From positions 124,001 through 188,000 of the forward strand of contig WYCW01000005.1 of the NCBI GenBank assembly GCA_011392765.1: a stretch of 64,000 nt of DNA, given 5' to 3'. The stretch comes from Candidatus Thiosymbion ectosymbiont of Catanema sp. Cochon2018. Lineage in GTDB: Bacteria > Pseudomonadota > Gammaproteobacteria > Chromatiales > Chromatiaceae. The notes beneath the pieces were generated by a model. The model made no database searches. It was not told where the DNA came from and was given only the letters and a program-made list of their open reading frames with translations. This document shows, one piece after another, positions 43,861 through 52,152 of this stretch (positions are counted from its first letter, which is position 1; each line of letters begins with the position of its first letter). A program made the translations under genes and the position numbers.

Positions 43861-44149
43861 CGAATTCAGCCGACTTTTTTTTTAGCCAATCCAGCTCCAT
43901 CTTCAAGCGCCCGATCTCCTCATACAGGGGGGCCGTGAGTGCGTGCTCGGTCGGTGGTTGTTTGGCCGAACCGTTTCGCTTAAAAGCTTCGGGGAGGTGC
44001 TTGATGGCCTGCTTTTTCCAGGTGCTGATTTGGACCGGGTGAACTTGGTAGTGACTCGCTAACTCGCTCGCCGTTTTCATCCCTTGGATGGCCGCAAGGG
44101 AAACTTTAGCCTTGAATTCTGGAGTGTGGAGCTTGCGTTTGTTTGGCAT
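43853..44149 (-). CDS. IS3-family OrfA (helix-turn-helix)
   Basis: 98 residues: KRKLHTPEFKAKVSLAAIQG, ELASHYQVHPVQISTWKKQA, and a C-terminal leucine-zipper-like EEIGRLKMELDWLKKK. It binds the inverted repeats and regulates transposition; the fusion with OrfB by -1 frameshifting is the transposase. Confidence 0.88.
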   Translation of the reverse strand: MPNKRKLHTPEFKAKVSLAAIQGMKTASELASHYQVHPVQISTWKKQAIKHLPEAFKRNGSAKQPPTEHALTAPLYEEIGRLKMELDWLKKKSAEFGE

Positions 44150-44574
44150 GGTTGAGTCCTCTGCGTTGCGGTTGCGCCCTTCGCAGATCTTAACTTAGCA
44201 ACCTGTCCAATTTTTGGGGTCCACTTCAAGGGTCGCGCGGCTGGTGGTCAATTTACCTTCCTGCTGGAAGGTACAGGGCAGAGAAAAAAGTGGTACTACG
44301 GCAATCACAGAAAGTGCGCTTACCCATAGATATTCTTGATGGCCCTAAGAGAGGATTCGGTGTTCCTTACGAATACTGGCTGCGTTCGTCACTTTATGGG
44401 TTTGCGCGGGAATATTTATTGGATAACAACTTTATGTCCACTTACGGACTAGAAAAGAAAGGTATTAATAATATGCTATTGCAGCATAAACAAGGAATTG
44501 AGGGCACAGGCTTTATGTTATGGAAACTTTTGTGTCTTCAAATGGCAAACTTAAAGGTCTAGAGTGAACCAAAA

Positions 44575-45684
44575 ATGGATAAAAGACCGAATTTGGTGGT
44601 GATTTTCGGCCCGGATCTAGGTGCCAATGTTGGTGGATATGGTGCTGGTAAGGGCGGTGTTGTTTCAGCTATATCCAGAATGTTGCACTATTTTGATGCT
44701 AAGCTGCAATATGCATATTGCGCATATGACACGAGAAAAAATACACGTTTGTGGTTTTTGTGGCTTCCAGTTAGATGGATAAGGGCGATAATTAAATTAA
44801 CAGTATATATTTTGATCAATAAATGTCGTGTAATTCATATTGTGGCAGATGGTTTGGTCTATAGGACGTCTTCTGTCGTATTGGTAGCTAAGGTATTTAA
44901 TAAGTATACTGTTGTTGATGTGCGTGGTGATGGACTTAGAAAATATGCAGAGAATAAGTGTTCCTTTATGGTCAGAATAGCTTGGTTTATTGTATTAAAA
45001 GCTGCAGATCGTCTTCTTCTTCAAAATAAAAATACCCTATGCATGATGGAATCGCATTGGAAAGAGAAACTTCACTATCATCCAAACTGGATTAATCTGG
45101 ATGCACACCCAATAAGAAGCAGTCAAGTATTGGATAATGAGGAGGTTACGGTTGCATTCGTTGGTTATTGCTATAAAGACAAAGGGGTGTTTGATATCGT
45201 AAATGGGTGTATTGATGCTTGTGAGAATGGAATGTACATCAATCTTCAGCTTGTTGGACACGAAGAGTTGAGTTTTTCTAACTTTTTAGATGGTCTAATT
45301 CCTCCGGCTAGGCTCAATATAGTACGGCATGGTGTTCAGGATAGAAGGAACATTTTGGATGTGCTGTCCAAAAGCGATGTGTTTCTATTTCCAAGCTATT
45401 ATCGGGGGGAGGGGCATCCAAACGTTATTAACGAGGCTATGGCTTTTAAATTGGTGATTGTGTCAACCCCCGTTGGTTCAATTCCTGATATATTGGACGA
45501 GTCGACCGCCTATTTTGTTTCTCCGAGGTCTCCATGGAGGATATCCGAGAGACTGATTGAAATTCAATCAAATCGTACTATTGCAAGGATGAAAGGAGAA
45601 AATGCATTTGATAAATTAATACAGCAGTATACAGAAGCATCCGTGCTAAGTAAGCTCCTTGAGATTTATGATTTAGGTAGATGA
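44575..45684 (+). CDS. Glycosyltransferase family 4
   Basis: 369 residues, strongly AT-rich coding. N-terminal LVVIFGPDLGANVGGYGAGK, then an amphipathic hydrophobic stretch (WIRAIIKLTVYILINK) and YTVVDVRGDGLRKYAE; donor domain with VTVAFVGYCYKDKGVFDIVN and the EX7E region in FPSYYRGEGHPNVINEAMAF. It resembles inner-membrane-associated GT4 enzymes. The base composition, unlike the flanking genes, suggests separate transfer. Its stop overlaps an ATG (ATGA) of a decayed next gene. Confidence 0.85.
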   Translation: MDKRPNLVVIFGPDLGANVGGYGAGKGGVVSAISRMLHYFDAKLQYAYCAYDTRKNTRLWFLWLPVRWIRAIIKLTVYILINKCRVIHIVADGLVYRTSSVVLVAKVFNKYTVVDVRGDGLRKYAENKCSFMVRIAWFIVLKAADRLLLQNKNTLCMMESHWKEKLHYHPNWINLDAHPIRSSQVLDNEEVTVAFVGYCYKDKGVFDIVNGCIDACENGMYINLQLVGHEELSFSNFLDGLIPPARLNIVRHGVQDRRNILDVLSKSDVFLFPSYYRGEGHPNVINEAMAFKLVIVSTPVGSIPDILDESTAYFVSPRSPWRISERLIEIQSNRTIARMKGENAFDKLIQQYTEASVLSKLLEIYDLGR

Positions 45685-45964
45685 ATAAGGTGTTGATTTT
45701 GCCTCCAATAAATGGCGCAAAGGAAATTTAATGGCATGATTGTTACCGGTGATGTTGCGATAGCCGAGAACGGCCAATTTGAGTTCATAAATTGGTAGTG
45801 CTTAACATATAGTGATCGTGTAGTTCTCCCAGCAGAGAAGGAAAAGGTTCGGCGGGAAGTTCGTCACTACCTGTTAAGCACTACCTGTCAAGTCCAGCTA
45901 GATTATAGAGCCGTTTTTTGAATAGATTGGGCTGTTTTTGGTATATAATCACATGGGACCTAAC
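45681..45964 (+). other. Gap with short remnants of lost genes
   Basis: ATG 45681 overlaps the previous stop and reads MNKVLILPPINGAKEI then TAA, the beginning of a gene whose body is gone. From about 45737 another frame reads MIVTGDVAIAENGQFEFINW then stops, a fragment I cannot place. The repeated phrase TAGTGCTTAACA / TGTTAAGCACTA (near 45795 and 45871) brackets about 80 bases as an inverted repeat. Confidence 0.5.
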
Positions 45965-46165
45965 ATGATATGTAGTATTATTGGTTATTCCAGTCATTTT
46001 GATGGCATGGCCTTGCAGTTTGCCCTTAGTGCGCTTGCCCACCATGGACCGGACGATTCGGGAATATTCGAGGATCCCGCTCTCGGCATCGGGCTTGCCC
46101 ATGCGCGGCTTTCCATTCTTGATCTCTCACCCCTCAATAAGAAAGAAAATAGGAACTCGCTATGA
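45965..46165 (+). pseudogene. asnB: N-terminal fragment of an asparagine synthase, copy 4
   Basis: Reads MICSIIGYSSHFDGMALQFA, then LAHHGPDDSGIFEDPALGIG and LAHARLSILDLSP, matching the start of the glutaminase domain; Cys3 would be the nucleophile. After residue about 58 it becomes unrelated (LNKKENRNSL) and stops where the next gene starts. Only about a tenth of the enzyme remains. Confidence 0.82.
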
Positions 46166-47328
46166 TGAGCAAGGTTTCCATTATAAACGAATTTGGCAAT
46201 CTCAAAAAGGTATGGCACTTTATCGGTCTTTATGGATGGCAGCGTACGTTATTTAAAGTGGTCGGCAAATTGCGCGTGGGAAAACTATCGTGGATTGGTC
46301 GACCTGTTAGGATCGGAGAACAAAATATAGGTGTAATTGGCTGTGGGCAATTTGCGTTCGCTTCAATCGGGTATTTTTTGCTTGCTAATAGGGGGCGTTG
46401 TATAGCATCATGTTTCGATGTGGACAAACAGGCGTCGAATAGTTATGCATCGGCCCTTTCTGTTCCTTCAGTTGCTGACGAAGCTTGTGACCTTATCGAT
46501 GATCCTTCTACGAAAATTATCTATATCGCTTCGAACCATTACTCTCATACTGAATATGCGGTGGCCGCTCTGGCAAAAGGGAAGACCGTGTATGTTGAAA
46601 AACCGGTCAGTGTGACGTTACAACAGCTGGCTTCTCTCAGCGCGGAGCGGAGGAGATCTTCCAACCGTATTTATGCAGGCTATAATCGCCCATTCTCAGC
46701 GGCAATTCGGGACCTCCGGTCTTGGTGTGCGGATTTACAATCACCGTTGACTCTGAACTGTTTTATATCCGGGCATCAGCTTAGTAAGGATCATTGGTAC
46801 CGTGAACCGAAAGAAGGAACGCGGATCTGTGGAAACACTGGGCATTGGCTCGATTTGGCTGTGCATATTTTGTCGTGGAATGAACTTCCGGATCGATGGC
46901 AAATAGTGGTAGTTTGGAGCGATCAGAATAATCGTGATGACGATTTCACAATCGTTCTGACTAGCGAGAGGGGAGATCTTATTAGTATCATATTGACTGC
47001 ACGTACTGAGCCATTTGAGGGGGTCAATGAGACAATCAATCTTCAATGGGGTAATACGATTGCGAAAATCGACGATTTTCGTCGATTGACAGTATGGAAA
47101 TGCAAAAAGAATGGAAGCTACAAATACGAAAAAAAAGATCTCGGTCATGAGTCTGCTATAATGCAGCCATTTTCAGATACGATTCGTGATTTTTCAGAAG
47201 TAGAAAAATCGACACTCCTGATGCTCGAAATTGCGGACATGGTGATTCAAGGAATTCCCAGTCGTCAGTTTTCATTTGCGGATAGCTGGGCAAAGCTTGG
47301 AATATCTGGAGAGCACCTTGAAAAATAG
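46162..47328 (+). CDS. Gfo/Idh/MocA-family oxidoreductase
   Basis: 388 residues. An unusual N-terminal extension of about 50 residues (FGLYGWQRTLFKVVGKLR-like) precedes the Rossmann motif NIGVIGCGQFAFASIGYFLL; then YIASNHYSHTEYAVAALAKG and KTVYVEKPVSV with the EKP Lys; the C-terminal domain has GTRICGNTGHWLDLAVHIL. This long-N-terminus type commonly sits beside two-domain oxidoreductases and heparinase-like proteins, as here (48-52 kb). Substrate unknown. Confidence 0.82.
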   Translation: MMSKVSIINEFGNLKKVWHFIGLYGWQRTLFKVVGKLRVGKLSWIGRPVRIGEQNIGVIGCGQFAFASIGYFLLANRGRCIASCFDVDKQASNSYASALSVPSVADEACDLIDDPSTKIIYIASNHYSHTEYAVAALAKGKTVYVEKPVSVTLQQLASLSAERRRSSNRIYAGYNRPFSAAIRDLRSWCADLQSPLTLNCFISGHQLSKDHWYREPKEGTRICGNTGHWLDLAVHILSWNELPDRWQIVVVWSDQNNRDDDFTIVLTSERGDLISIILTARTEPFEGVNETINLQWGNTIAKIDDFRRLTVWKCKKNGSYKYEKKDLGHESAIMQPFSDTIRDFSEVEKSTLLMLEIADMVIQGIPSRQFSFADSWAKLGISGEHLEK

Positions 47329-47377
47329 GGTTTTCGTAAGATCGGTTCATTCATGCTGACTGAAGCGACAAAGTAGA

Positions 47378-48194
47378 TTGATGAAAAACCTTGTACGCTG
47401 GCTTGATGAGAGACTTTATCCGGGTTTCGAGCGCAACTGGGATGACCAATTGTTTCGGTACAGAATCCTAGGCCGTCTTAGTCAGAGTTCAATGGAGGTG
47501 CTGGATCTCGGCGCCGGTGCCGGTATTGTGTCGCAGATGAATTTTCGTGGGGTTGCGGCGTACATCTGCGGAGTGGATCCGGATCCGCGCGTCGTGAACA
47601 ATCCTTATCTCGATGAGGGGAAGGTGGCGTTCGGAGAATCTTTGCCATATCCCGACGCCCGCTTCGACATGGTATTTGCCGACAATGTGCTGGAGCACTT
47701 GGCGGAACCGGAAAAGGTCTTTACGGAAGTTGCGAGGGTACTGCGTCCAGGTGGGGTGTTTCTCGCGAAGACACCGAACCGGAACCATTACATGTCCGCT
47801 ATTGCTCGCCTCACGCCGCACCGGTTTCATCAGTGGATCAACCGTAAACGCGGACGAGCGGAAGAGGATACCTTTCCGGGTAGTGTTCTAACTTTGTTTC
47901 TCTGGGTTCAAATAGACATGCTAATCAATACCTTACATCTCGGAAACAACAGAGTTACGACACTACCCCTTTCCGACTCTCTACCGAGCCAACACCAGTC
48001 GGGATATCCATCGTATCGCGGATTCTGCCGGATTGATGGTTACCAATATGGAATTTATCGAAGGCCGTCCGGAATACCTGCGGATAACGGCCTTTACCTA
48101 TCTTCTTGGGTGGCTCTATGAACGGGTCATTAATAGTGTGCCTTGGCTAAAGGGCTTTCGTGTATTGATTATTGCCGAGATGCGAAAGAATTGA
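47378..48194 (+). pseudogene. SAM-dependent methyltransferase disrupted by a MITE
   Basis: The N-terminal part is intact: VLDLGAGAGIVSQMNFRG (motif I), ICGVDPDPRVVNNPYLDEGK, FDMVFADNVLEHLAEPEKV, LRPGGVFLAKTPNRNHYM. At EEDTFP the 89-bp element at 47879-47967 enters; translation runs through it and continues out of frame to 48121. Removing the element and one 8-bp target copy restores TLYRANTSRDIHRIADSAG and onward through LLGWLYERVINSVPWLKGF to TGA 48192-48194, giving about 240 residues. The restored stop overlaps the next gene's TTG start. Whether the read-through protein has activity is unknown. Confidence 0.88.
47879..47967. mobile_element. 89-bp MITE related to the IS1-family element at 58 kb
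   Basis: The left end GGTAGTGTTCTAACTTTGTT is identical over 20 bases to the left end of the IS1-like element at 58090. The right end, reading inwards, is GGTAGTGTCGTAACTCTGTT. An 8-bp target duplication CCTTTCCG lies at 47871-47878 and 47968-47975. No coding content. It was presumably mobilised in trans by the IS1-family transposase. Confidence 0.92.
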
Positions 48195-50347
48195 AGCAGA
48201 TCCTTCAATCGCTAAAAACCGGTGCCGCGGAAATGGCCGATATCCCCTGCCCACGGGTGGAGCGGGGGGCGCTCTTGATCCGTACCCGAAGGACGCTGGT
48301 CTCGGCGGGAACCGAGCGCATGCTGGTGGAATTCGGCAAGGCCGGGTGGGTCGAGAAGGCCCGCCTACAGCCGGAGAAGGTCCGGCTGGTGCTGGACAAG
48401 ATCAAAACGGACGGTCTGGTGCCGACGGTGGAGGCGGTGCTCGATAAGCTGGACCAACCGCTGCCGCTTGGGTACTGCAACCTGGGCACAGTGCTGGAGG
48501 TGGGGGCCGGGGTGTCGGGGTTCGCGGTAGGCGACCGGGTAGTGTCCAACGGCAGGCACGCGGAGGTGGTGAGCGTGCCGGTGAACCTGTGTGCCAAGGT
48601 GCCCGAAAAGGTCTCCGACGAAGAGGCGGCCTTCACCGTGCTCGGCGCCATTGGGTTGCAGGGTATCCGCTTGGCGGCGCCGACCCTGGGCGAGGCGGTG
48701 GTGGTGACCGGCCTGGGACTGATCGGACTGGTGACGGTGCAGCTGCTGCGGGCCCAGGGCTGCCGGGTGCTGGGCATCGACCTGGATGCCGAAAAGCTGG
48801 CCCTGGCACAAGGCTTCGGGGCCGAGGTGGTAAATCCGGCGGCCGGTGAAGACCCACTAGCCGCCGCCGAGACCTTTTCGCGCGGACGCGGGGTGGATGC
48901 GGTGATCATCACGGCTGCCACCCGCAGCAGCGAGCCGGTGCACCAGGCGGCGCTGATGTGCCGCAAACGTGGGCGCATCGTGTTAATCGGGGTGACGGGG
49001 CTGGAGCTGTCGCGGGCGGACTTCTACGAAAAAGAGCTGACCTTTCAGGTGTCCTGCTCCTACGGGCCGGGCCGCTATGATCCGAATTACGAAGAAAAGG
49101 GGCAGGATTATCCGCTGGCCTTCGTGCGCTGGACCGAGCAGCGTAACCTGGAGGCGGTTCTGGATATGATGGCCCGCGGCGCCCTGGACGTAAAACCCCT
49201 GATCTCACACCGCTTTGCCCTAGAAAAGGCGGAACGGGCCTATGCCCTGGTGGCGGGGAGTGAACCCTCGCTCGGTATCCTGTTGGAGTATCCCGGCCCA
49301 TCCGTACAGCCGGATCAGGTATTACGGGAGGCCAAGGTACAACTGAATCCGGCGCTGGTCGCGGCCGATGTGGTCCGACGCCCTGCGCTGGGCTTCGTCG
49401 GCTCCGGGAGCTATGCGACGGCGGTCTTGATCCCGGCCTTCAAGGCCGCGGGGGCGCGACTGGTATCGGTCGCCTCCAGTGGGGGGGTGAGCGGTGTTCA
49501 TGCGGGGCGCAAATTCGGCTTTGCGGAGACCACTACCGACACGGATCGCCTCTTTACTGACGAGAATCTGGACACGGTGGTCATCGGTACCCGCCACGAC
49601 AGCCATGCCCGTTTCGTGTTTCAGGCACTCGCAGCCGGAAAACATGTGTTCGTAGAGAAGCCGCTGTGTCTTACCCTGAAGGAGCTGGCGCGAATCGAGC
49701 AGGCACATGCAGCAGCGGCAGACCGCAACCAGGCGCTGCACCTGATGGTCGGCTTCAATCGGCGCTTCTCGCCGCTGGTCCGGACCATGAAGAAGCTGCT
49801 TGCGGGAGCGCCCGGACCTAAAGCCCTGGTGATGACGGTGAATGCCGGGGCAATCCCGGCGGACCACTGGACCCAGGACCCGGAAGTGGGCGGCGGGCGC
49901 ATCTTGGGTGAGGCCTGTCACTTCATCGATCTGTTGCGTTACCTGGTCGGGGCGCCCATCGGCAAATACTCCCGGTCGATGATGTCCGGTCCCGCCGGGG
50001 ATACCGTCACCCTGCAGCTCGGTTTCGACGACGGTTCCATCGGGACCATCCACTATTTCGCCAACGGCCCGAAAGCCTTTCCCAAGGAGCGGTTGGAGGT
50101 CTTCGCCGCCGGCCGGGTGTTGCAACTCGATAATTTTCGAGCCCTTACCGGCTTCGGCTGGCCGTCCTTCCGGCGGCAACGCTTGTGGCGTCAGGACAAG
50201 GGCCAGCGAGCCTGTGCCGCGGCCTTCGTGACTACCCTGCAGGAAGGCGGTCCCACGCCGATTCCCGTCGAGGAACTGCTGGAGGTGAGCCGGGTGAGTA
50301 TCGAGTTGGCTGGTGTTTCTGTTTTATCCGCAAATGAACGCAACTAA
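48191..50347 (+). CDS. Two-domain oxidoreductase (MDR alcohol dehydrogenase-like plus Gfo/Idh/MocA)
   Basis: 718 residues from TTG 48191, chosen because LKQILQSLKTGAAEMADIPC is the usual start and overlaps the methyltransferase's original stop. N-terminal half: zinc-type MDR dehydrogenase with GDRVVSNGRHAEVVSVPVNL and VVVTGLGLIGLVTVQLLRAQ. C-terminal half from about residue 390: Gfo/Idh/MocA with LGFVGSGSYATAVLIPAFKA, VIGTRHDSHARFV, KHVFVEKPLCLTL, GGGRILGEACHFIDLLRYLV. A two-step redox role on a sugar is likely. The last residues (SANERN) are encoded by an inverted-repeat element. Confidence 0.87.
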   Translation: MKQILQSLKTGAAEMADIPCPRVERGALLIRTRRTLVSAGTERMLVEFGKAGWVEKARLQPEKVRLVLDKIKTDGLVPTVEAVLDKLDQPLPLGYCNLGTVLEVGAGVSGFAVGDRVVSNGRHAEVVSVPVNLCAKVPEKVSDEEAAFTVLGAIGLQGIRLAAPTLGEAVVVTGLGLIGLVTVQLLRAQGCRVLGIDLDAEKLALAQGFGAEVVNPAAGEDPLAAAETFSRGRGVDAVIITAATRSSEPVHQAALMCRKRGRIVLIGVTGLELSRADFYEKELTFQVSCSYGPGRYDPNYEEKGQDYPLAFVRWTEQRNLEAVLDMMARGALDVKPLISHRFALEKAERAYALVAGSEPSLGILLEYPGPSVQPDQVLREAKVQLNPALVAADVVRRPALGFVGSGSYATAVLIPAFKAAGARLVSVASSGGVSGVHAGRKFGFAETTTDTDRLFTDENLDTVVIGTRHDSHARFVFQALAAGKHVFVEKPLCLTLKELARIEQAHAAAADRNQALHLMVGFNRRFSPLVRTMKKLLAGAPGPKALVMTVNAGAIPADHWTQDPEVGGGRILGEACHFIDLLRYLVGAPIGKYSRSMMSGPAGDTVTLQLGFDDGSIGTIHYFANGPKAFPKERLEVFAAGRVLQLDNFRALTGFGWPSFRRQRLWRQDKGQRACAAAFVTTLQEGGPTPIPVEELLEVSRVSIELAGVSVLSANERN

Positions 50348-50438
50348 ACGCAAATGGAATCGATTCCGAATTTGCGTCCATTTGCGTTTATTTGCGGCAA
50401 AAAATTGATCGAGTTCGATTCGTTTGCGGATAAAAACT
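50321..50438. repeat. Extragenic inverted repeat of (CGCAAAT) units
   Basis: CCGCAAATGAACGCAACTAA and CGCAAAT at 50328-50355 pair imperfectly (24 of 28) with 50370-50397; an outer pair GTTTTATCCGCAAA / TTTGCGGATAAAAAC widens it. It provides the last codons and stop of the preceding gene. Similar in style to the hairpin at 36.6 kb. Confidence 0.75.
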
Positions 50439-50453
50439 AATCGAGCCTGATTC

Positions 50454-52151
50454 GTGTCCGTTCGGGGTCCTCATTTCCAGATTGTGTGTGCAAGGGTACT
50501 CGCCTGGAGCGGCCTGAGGCATGAGTTACGCTGGTTTCACACGGTGCGGCATCTGCGGCCTATTCAGGTCTATGGCCGCCTTTGGTTCCATGCTTACCGG
50601 CCAACGCCGGACCTGTCGCCGGCCCCGGCAGTCCGGATCAGGACGGGATGCTGGCAGCCCCCGGCCCGGCGTCTTGCTTCGCTCCTGGACGAGGATACCT
50701 TCTGTTTTCTGAATGAGCGGCACACGCTCGAGACCCCTTCCGACTGGAATAACCCGACCTGGGAAAAACTCTGGCTCTATAATCTCCATTACTTCGATGA
50801 CCTGAACGCCGAGGGTACAGAGGACCGGACCGGACGGCACCGCGCACTGATCGCGCGTTGGCTGGCGGAGAATCCACCGGCGGAGGGGATCGGCTGGGAG
50901 CCCTACCCCACCTCGATGCGCCTGGTGAACTGGATCAAATGGGCGCTGGCGGGCAACCCCCTTGCGCCAGGCTGGGTGCAGAGCCTCGCGGTGCAGGCGC
51001 GCTATCTGCGCCGGCGCTTGGAGTATCACCTATTGGGCAATCACCTCTTAGCCAATGCGAAGGCGTTGGTGTTCGCCGGCCTGTTTTTCGGGGGGGACGA
51101 AGCGCGGCACTGGTTGGAGAAGGGTCTGGCCGTGCTGGACCGGGAGCTGAACGAGCAGATTCTGGGTGACGGGGGTCACTTCGAGCTCAGCCCCATGTAC
51201 CATAGTGTGATCCTGGAGGATATCCTTGACCTGCTCAATCTGCTGCGAGCCTACCCCGACGCCGGAGTAGACCCTGCCTGGGAGGCCCGCTTGTGCGGGC
51301 TGATCGAGGCGATGCGCAAGTGGCTCGCCGTCATGTGTCATCCCGATGGTGAGATCGTTTTGTTCAACGATGCAGCTTTCGACATTGCCTGCCCAGCTGC
51401 GGAATTGGATACGTATGCCGCGTGCCTGGATCTGCCGCCCTGTGTCCAATCGCCTGGTCCCATCCACCATTTGGCTGAGACCGGCTATACTCATTTGGAT
51501 CAGGGAGCTGCATGCGCGCTACTGGATGTTGCGAGGATCGGGCCTGATTACATCCCTGGGCATGCCCACGCGGATACCTTGTCATTCGAGCTTTCCCTGT
51601 TTGACCAACGGGTGCTTGTGAATTCGGGGACGTCTCAATACGGGACAGGTCCGGAGCGCGGACGACAGCGCGGGACCGTAGCGCACAATACAGTGGTTAT
51701 CGACCAGCAGGATTCCAGCGAGGTATGGTCCGGTTTCAGGGTCGCCCGCCGGGCGCGGCCCAGGGGTTTGGAGATTGAGCAGGCGCAGGACGGCATTGAA
51801 GTGCACTGTGCCCATGACGGCTATCGGCGTTTGCCGGGAAGGCCACTGCACAAACGTCGCTGGAAACTCGGTAAAGGGTGTCTGGCGGTGCGGGACGAAA
51901 TCGAGGGACCCTTCACCGAGGCACAGGCCCGCTTTCACTTCCACCCCGACGTGTCCGTCGAGATGGAGGGTTACACTCGGGGGCGATTACGTATGCTTGG
52001 CGGTCAGGCAGTTCGTTTGGAGATCACAGCAGGGAGCGGTGTACTCGAGAAGACGACCTATCATCCGCGCTTCGGCGTCAGCGAGCCGAATAGCTGCCTC
52101 TGCGTCAGCTTGTCGGGGCAGACGAGTGAGGTAGCGCTGCATTGGGACTGA
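50454..52151 (+). CDS. Heparinase II/III-like (alginate lyase-type) protein
   Basis: 565 residues from GTG 50454. LRWFHTVRHLRPIQVYGRLW is the standard start of this family in exopolysaccharide loci. An all-helical toroid follows (WLYNLHYFDDLNAEG, RWLAENPPAEGIGWEPYPTS, HLLGNHLLANAKALVFAGLF), then the beta-sandwich with PGHAHADTLSFELSLFDQRV and GRQRGTVAHNTVVIDQQDSS, which hold the His and Tyr-type catalytic positions of polysaccharide lyases. No signal peptide is evident. It may trim or edit the polymer, or act in its synthesis. It is followed at 2 bases by a glycosyltransferase gene. Confidence 0.85.
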   Translation: MSVRGPHFQIVCARVLAWSGLRHELRWFHTVRHLRPIQVYGRLWFHAYRPTPDLSPAPAVRIRTGCWQPPARRLASLLDEDTFCFLNERHTLETPSDWNNPTWEKLWLYNLHYFDDLNAEGTEDRTGRHRALIARWLAENPPAEGIGWEPYPTSMRLVNWIKWALAGNPLAPGWVQSLAVQARYLRRRLEYHLLGNHLLANAKALVFAGLFFGGDEARHWLEKGLAVLDRELNEQILGDGGHFELSPMYHSVILEDILDLLNLLRAYPDAGVDPAWEARLCGLIEAMRKWLAVMCHPDGEIVLFNDAAFDIACPAAELDTYAACLDLPPCVQSPGPIHHLAETGYTHLDQGAACALLDVARIGPDYIPGHAHADTLSFELSLFDQRVLVNSGTSQYGTGPERGRQRGTVAHNTVVIDQQDSSEVWSGFRVARRARPRGLEIEQAQDGIEVHCAHDGYRRLPGRPLHKRRWKLGKGCLAVRDEIEGPFTEAQARFHFHPDVSVEMEGYTRGRLRMLGGQAVRLEITAGSGVLEKTTYHPRFGVSEPNSCLCVSLSGQTSEVALHWD

Positions 52152-52152
52152 T

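Larger units (their letters stand above)
42811..44224 (-). mobile_element. IS3-family insertion sequence
   Basis: Inverted repeats GTGGACCCCAACCATTGGAC at the left and, reading in from the right, GTGGACCCCAAAAATTGGAC. It holds overlapping orfA and orfB on the minus strand. About 200 non-coding bases lie between the left end and the orfB stop. No target duplication is visible (left flank GGTGAG, right flank TTCAAG), so one side was probably deleted or rearranged after insertion. Confidence 0.9.
42175..44562 (+). pseudogene. asnB: Broken asparagine synthase, copy 3 (deletion, frameshifts, IS3 insertion)
   Basis: N-terminus MCGIAGLKIRSDFSPDIAVL and TLAARGPDASGHKVIPP ends at TGA near 42318. After a deletion, synthetase sequence resumes: KIKVVLQGDGGDELFAGYRR to 42686. 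Then comes shifted sequence with MAAGIEARVPLL near 42765, and the IS3 element. Beyond the IS, 44290-44562 carries LPIDILDGPKRGFGVPYEYW, the usual C-terminal part. The right-hand part is much more AT-rich and belongs in style with the following gene, so the two ends may come from different asnB genes. Confidence 0.85.
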
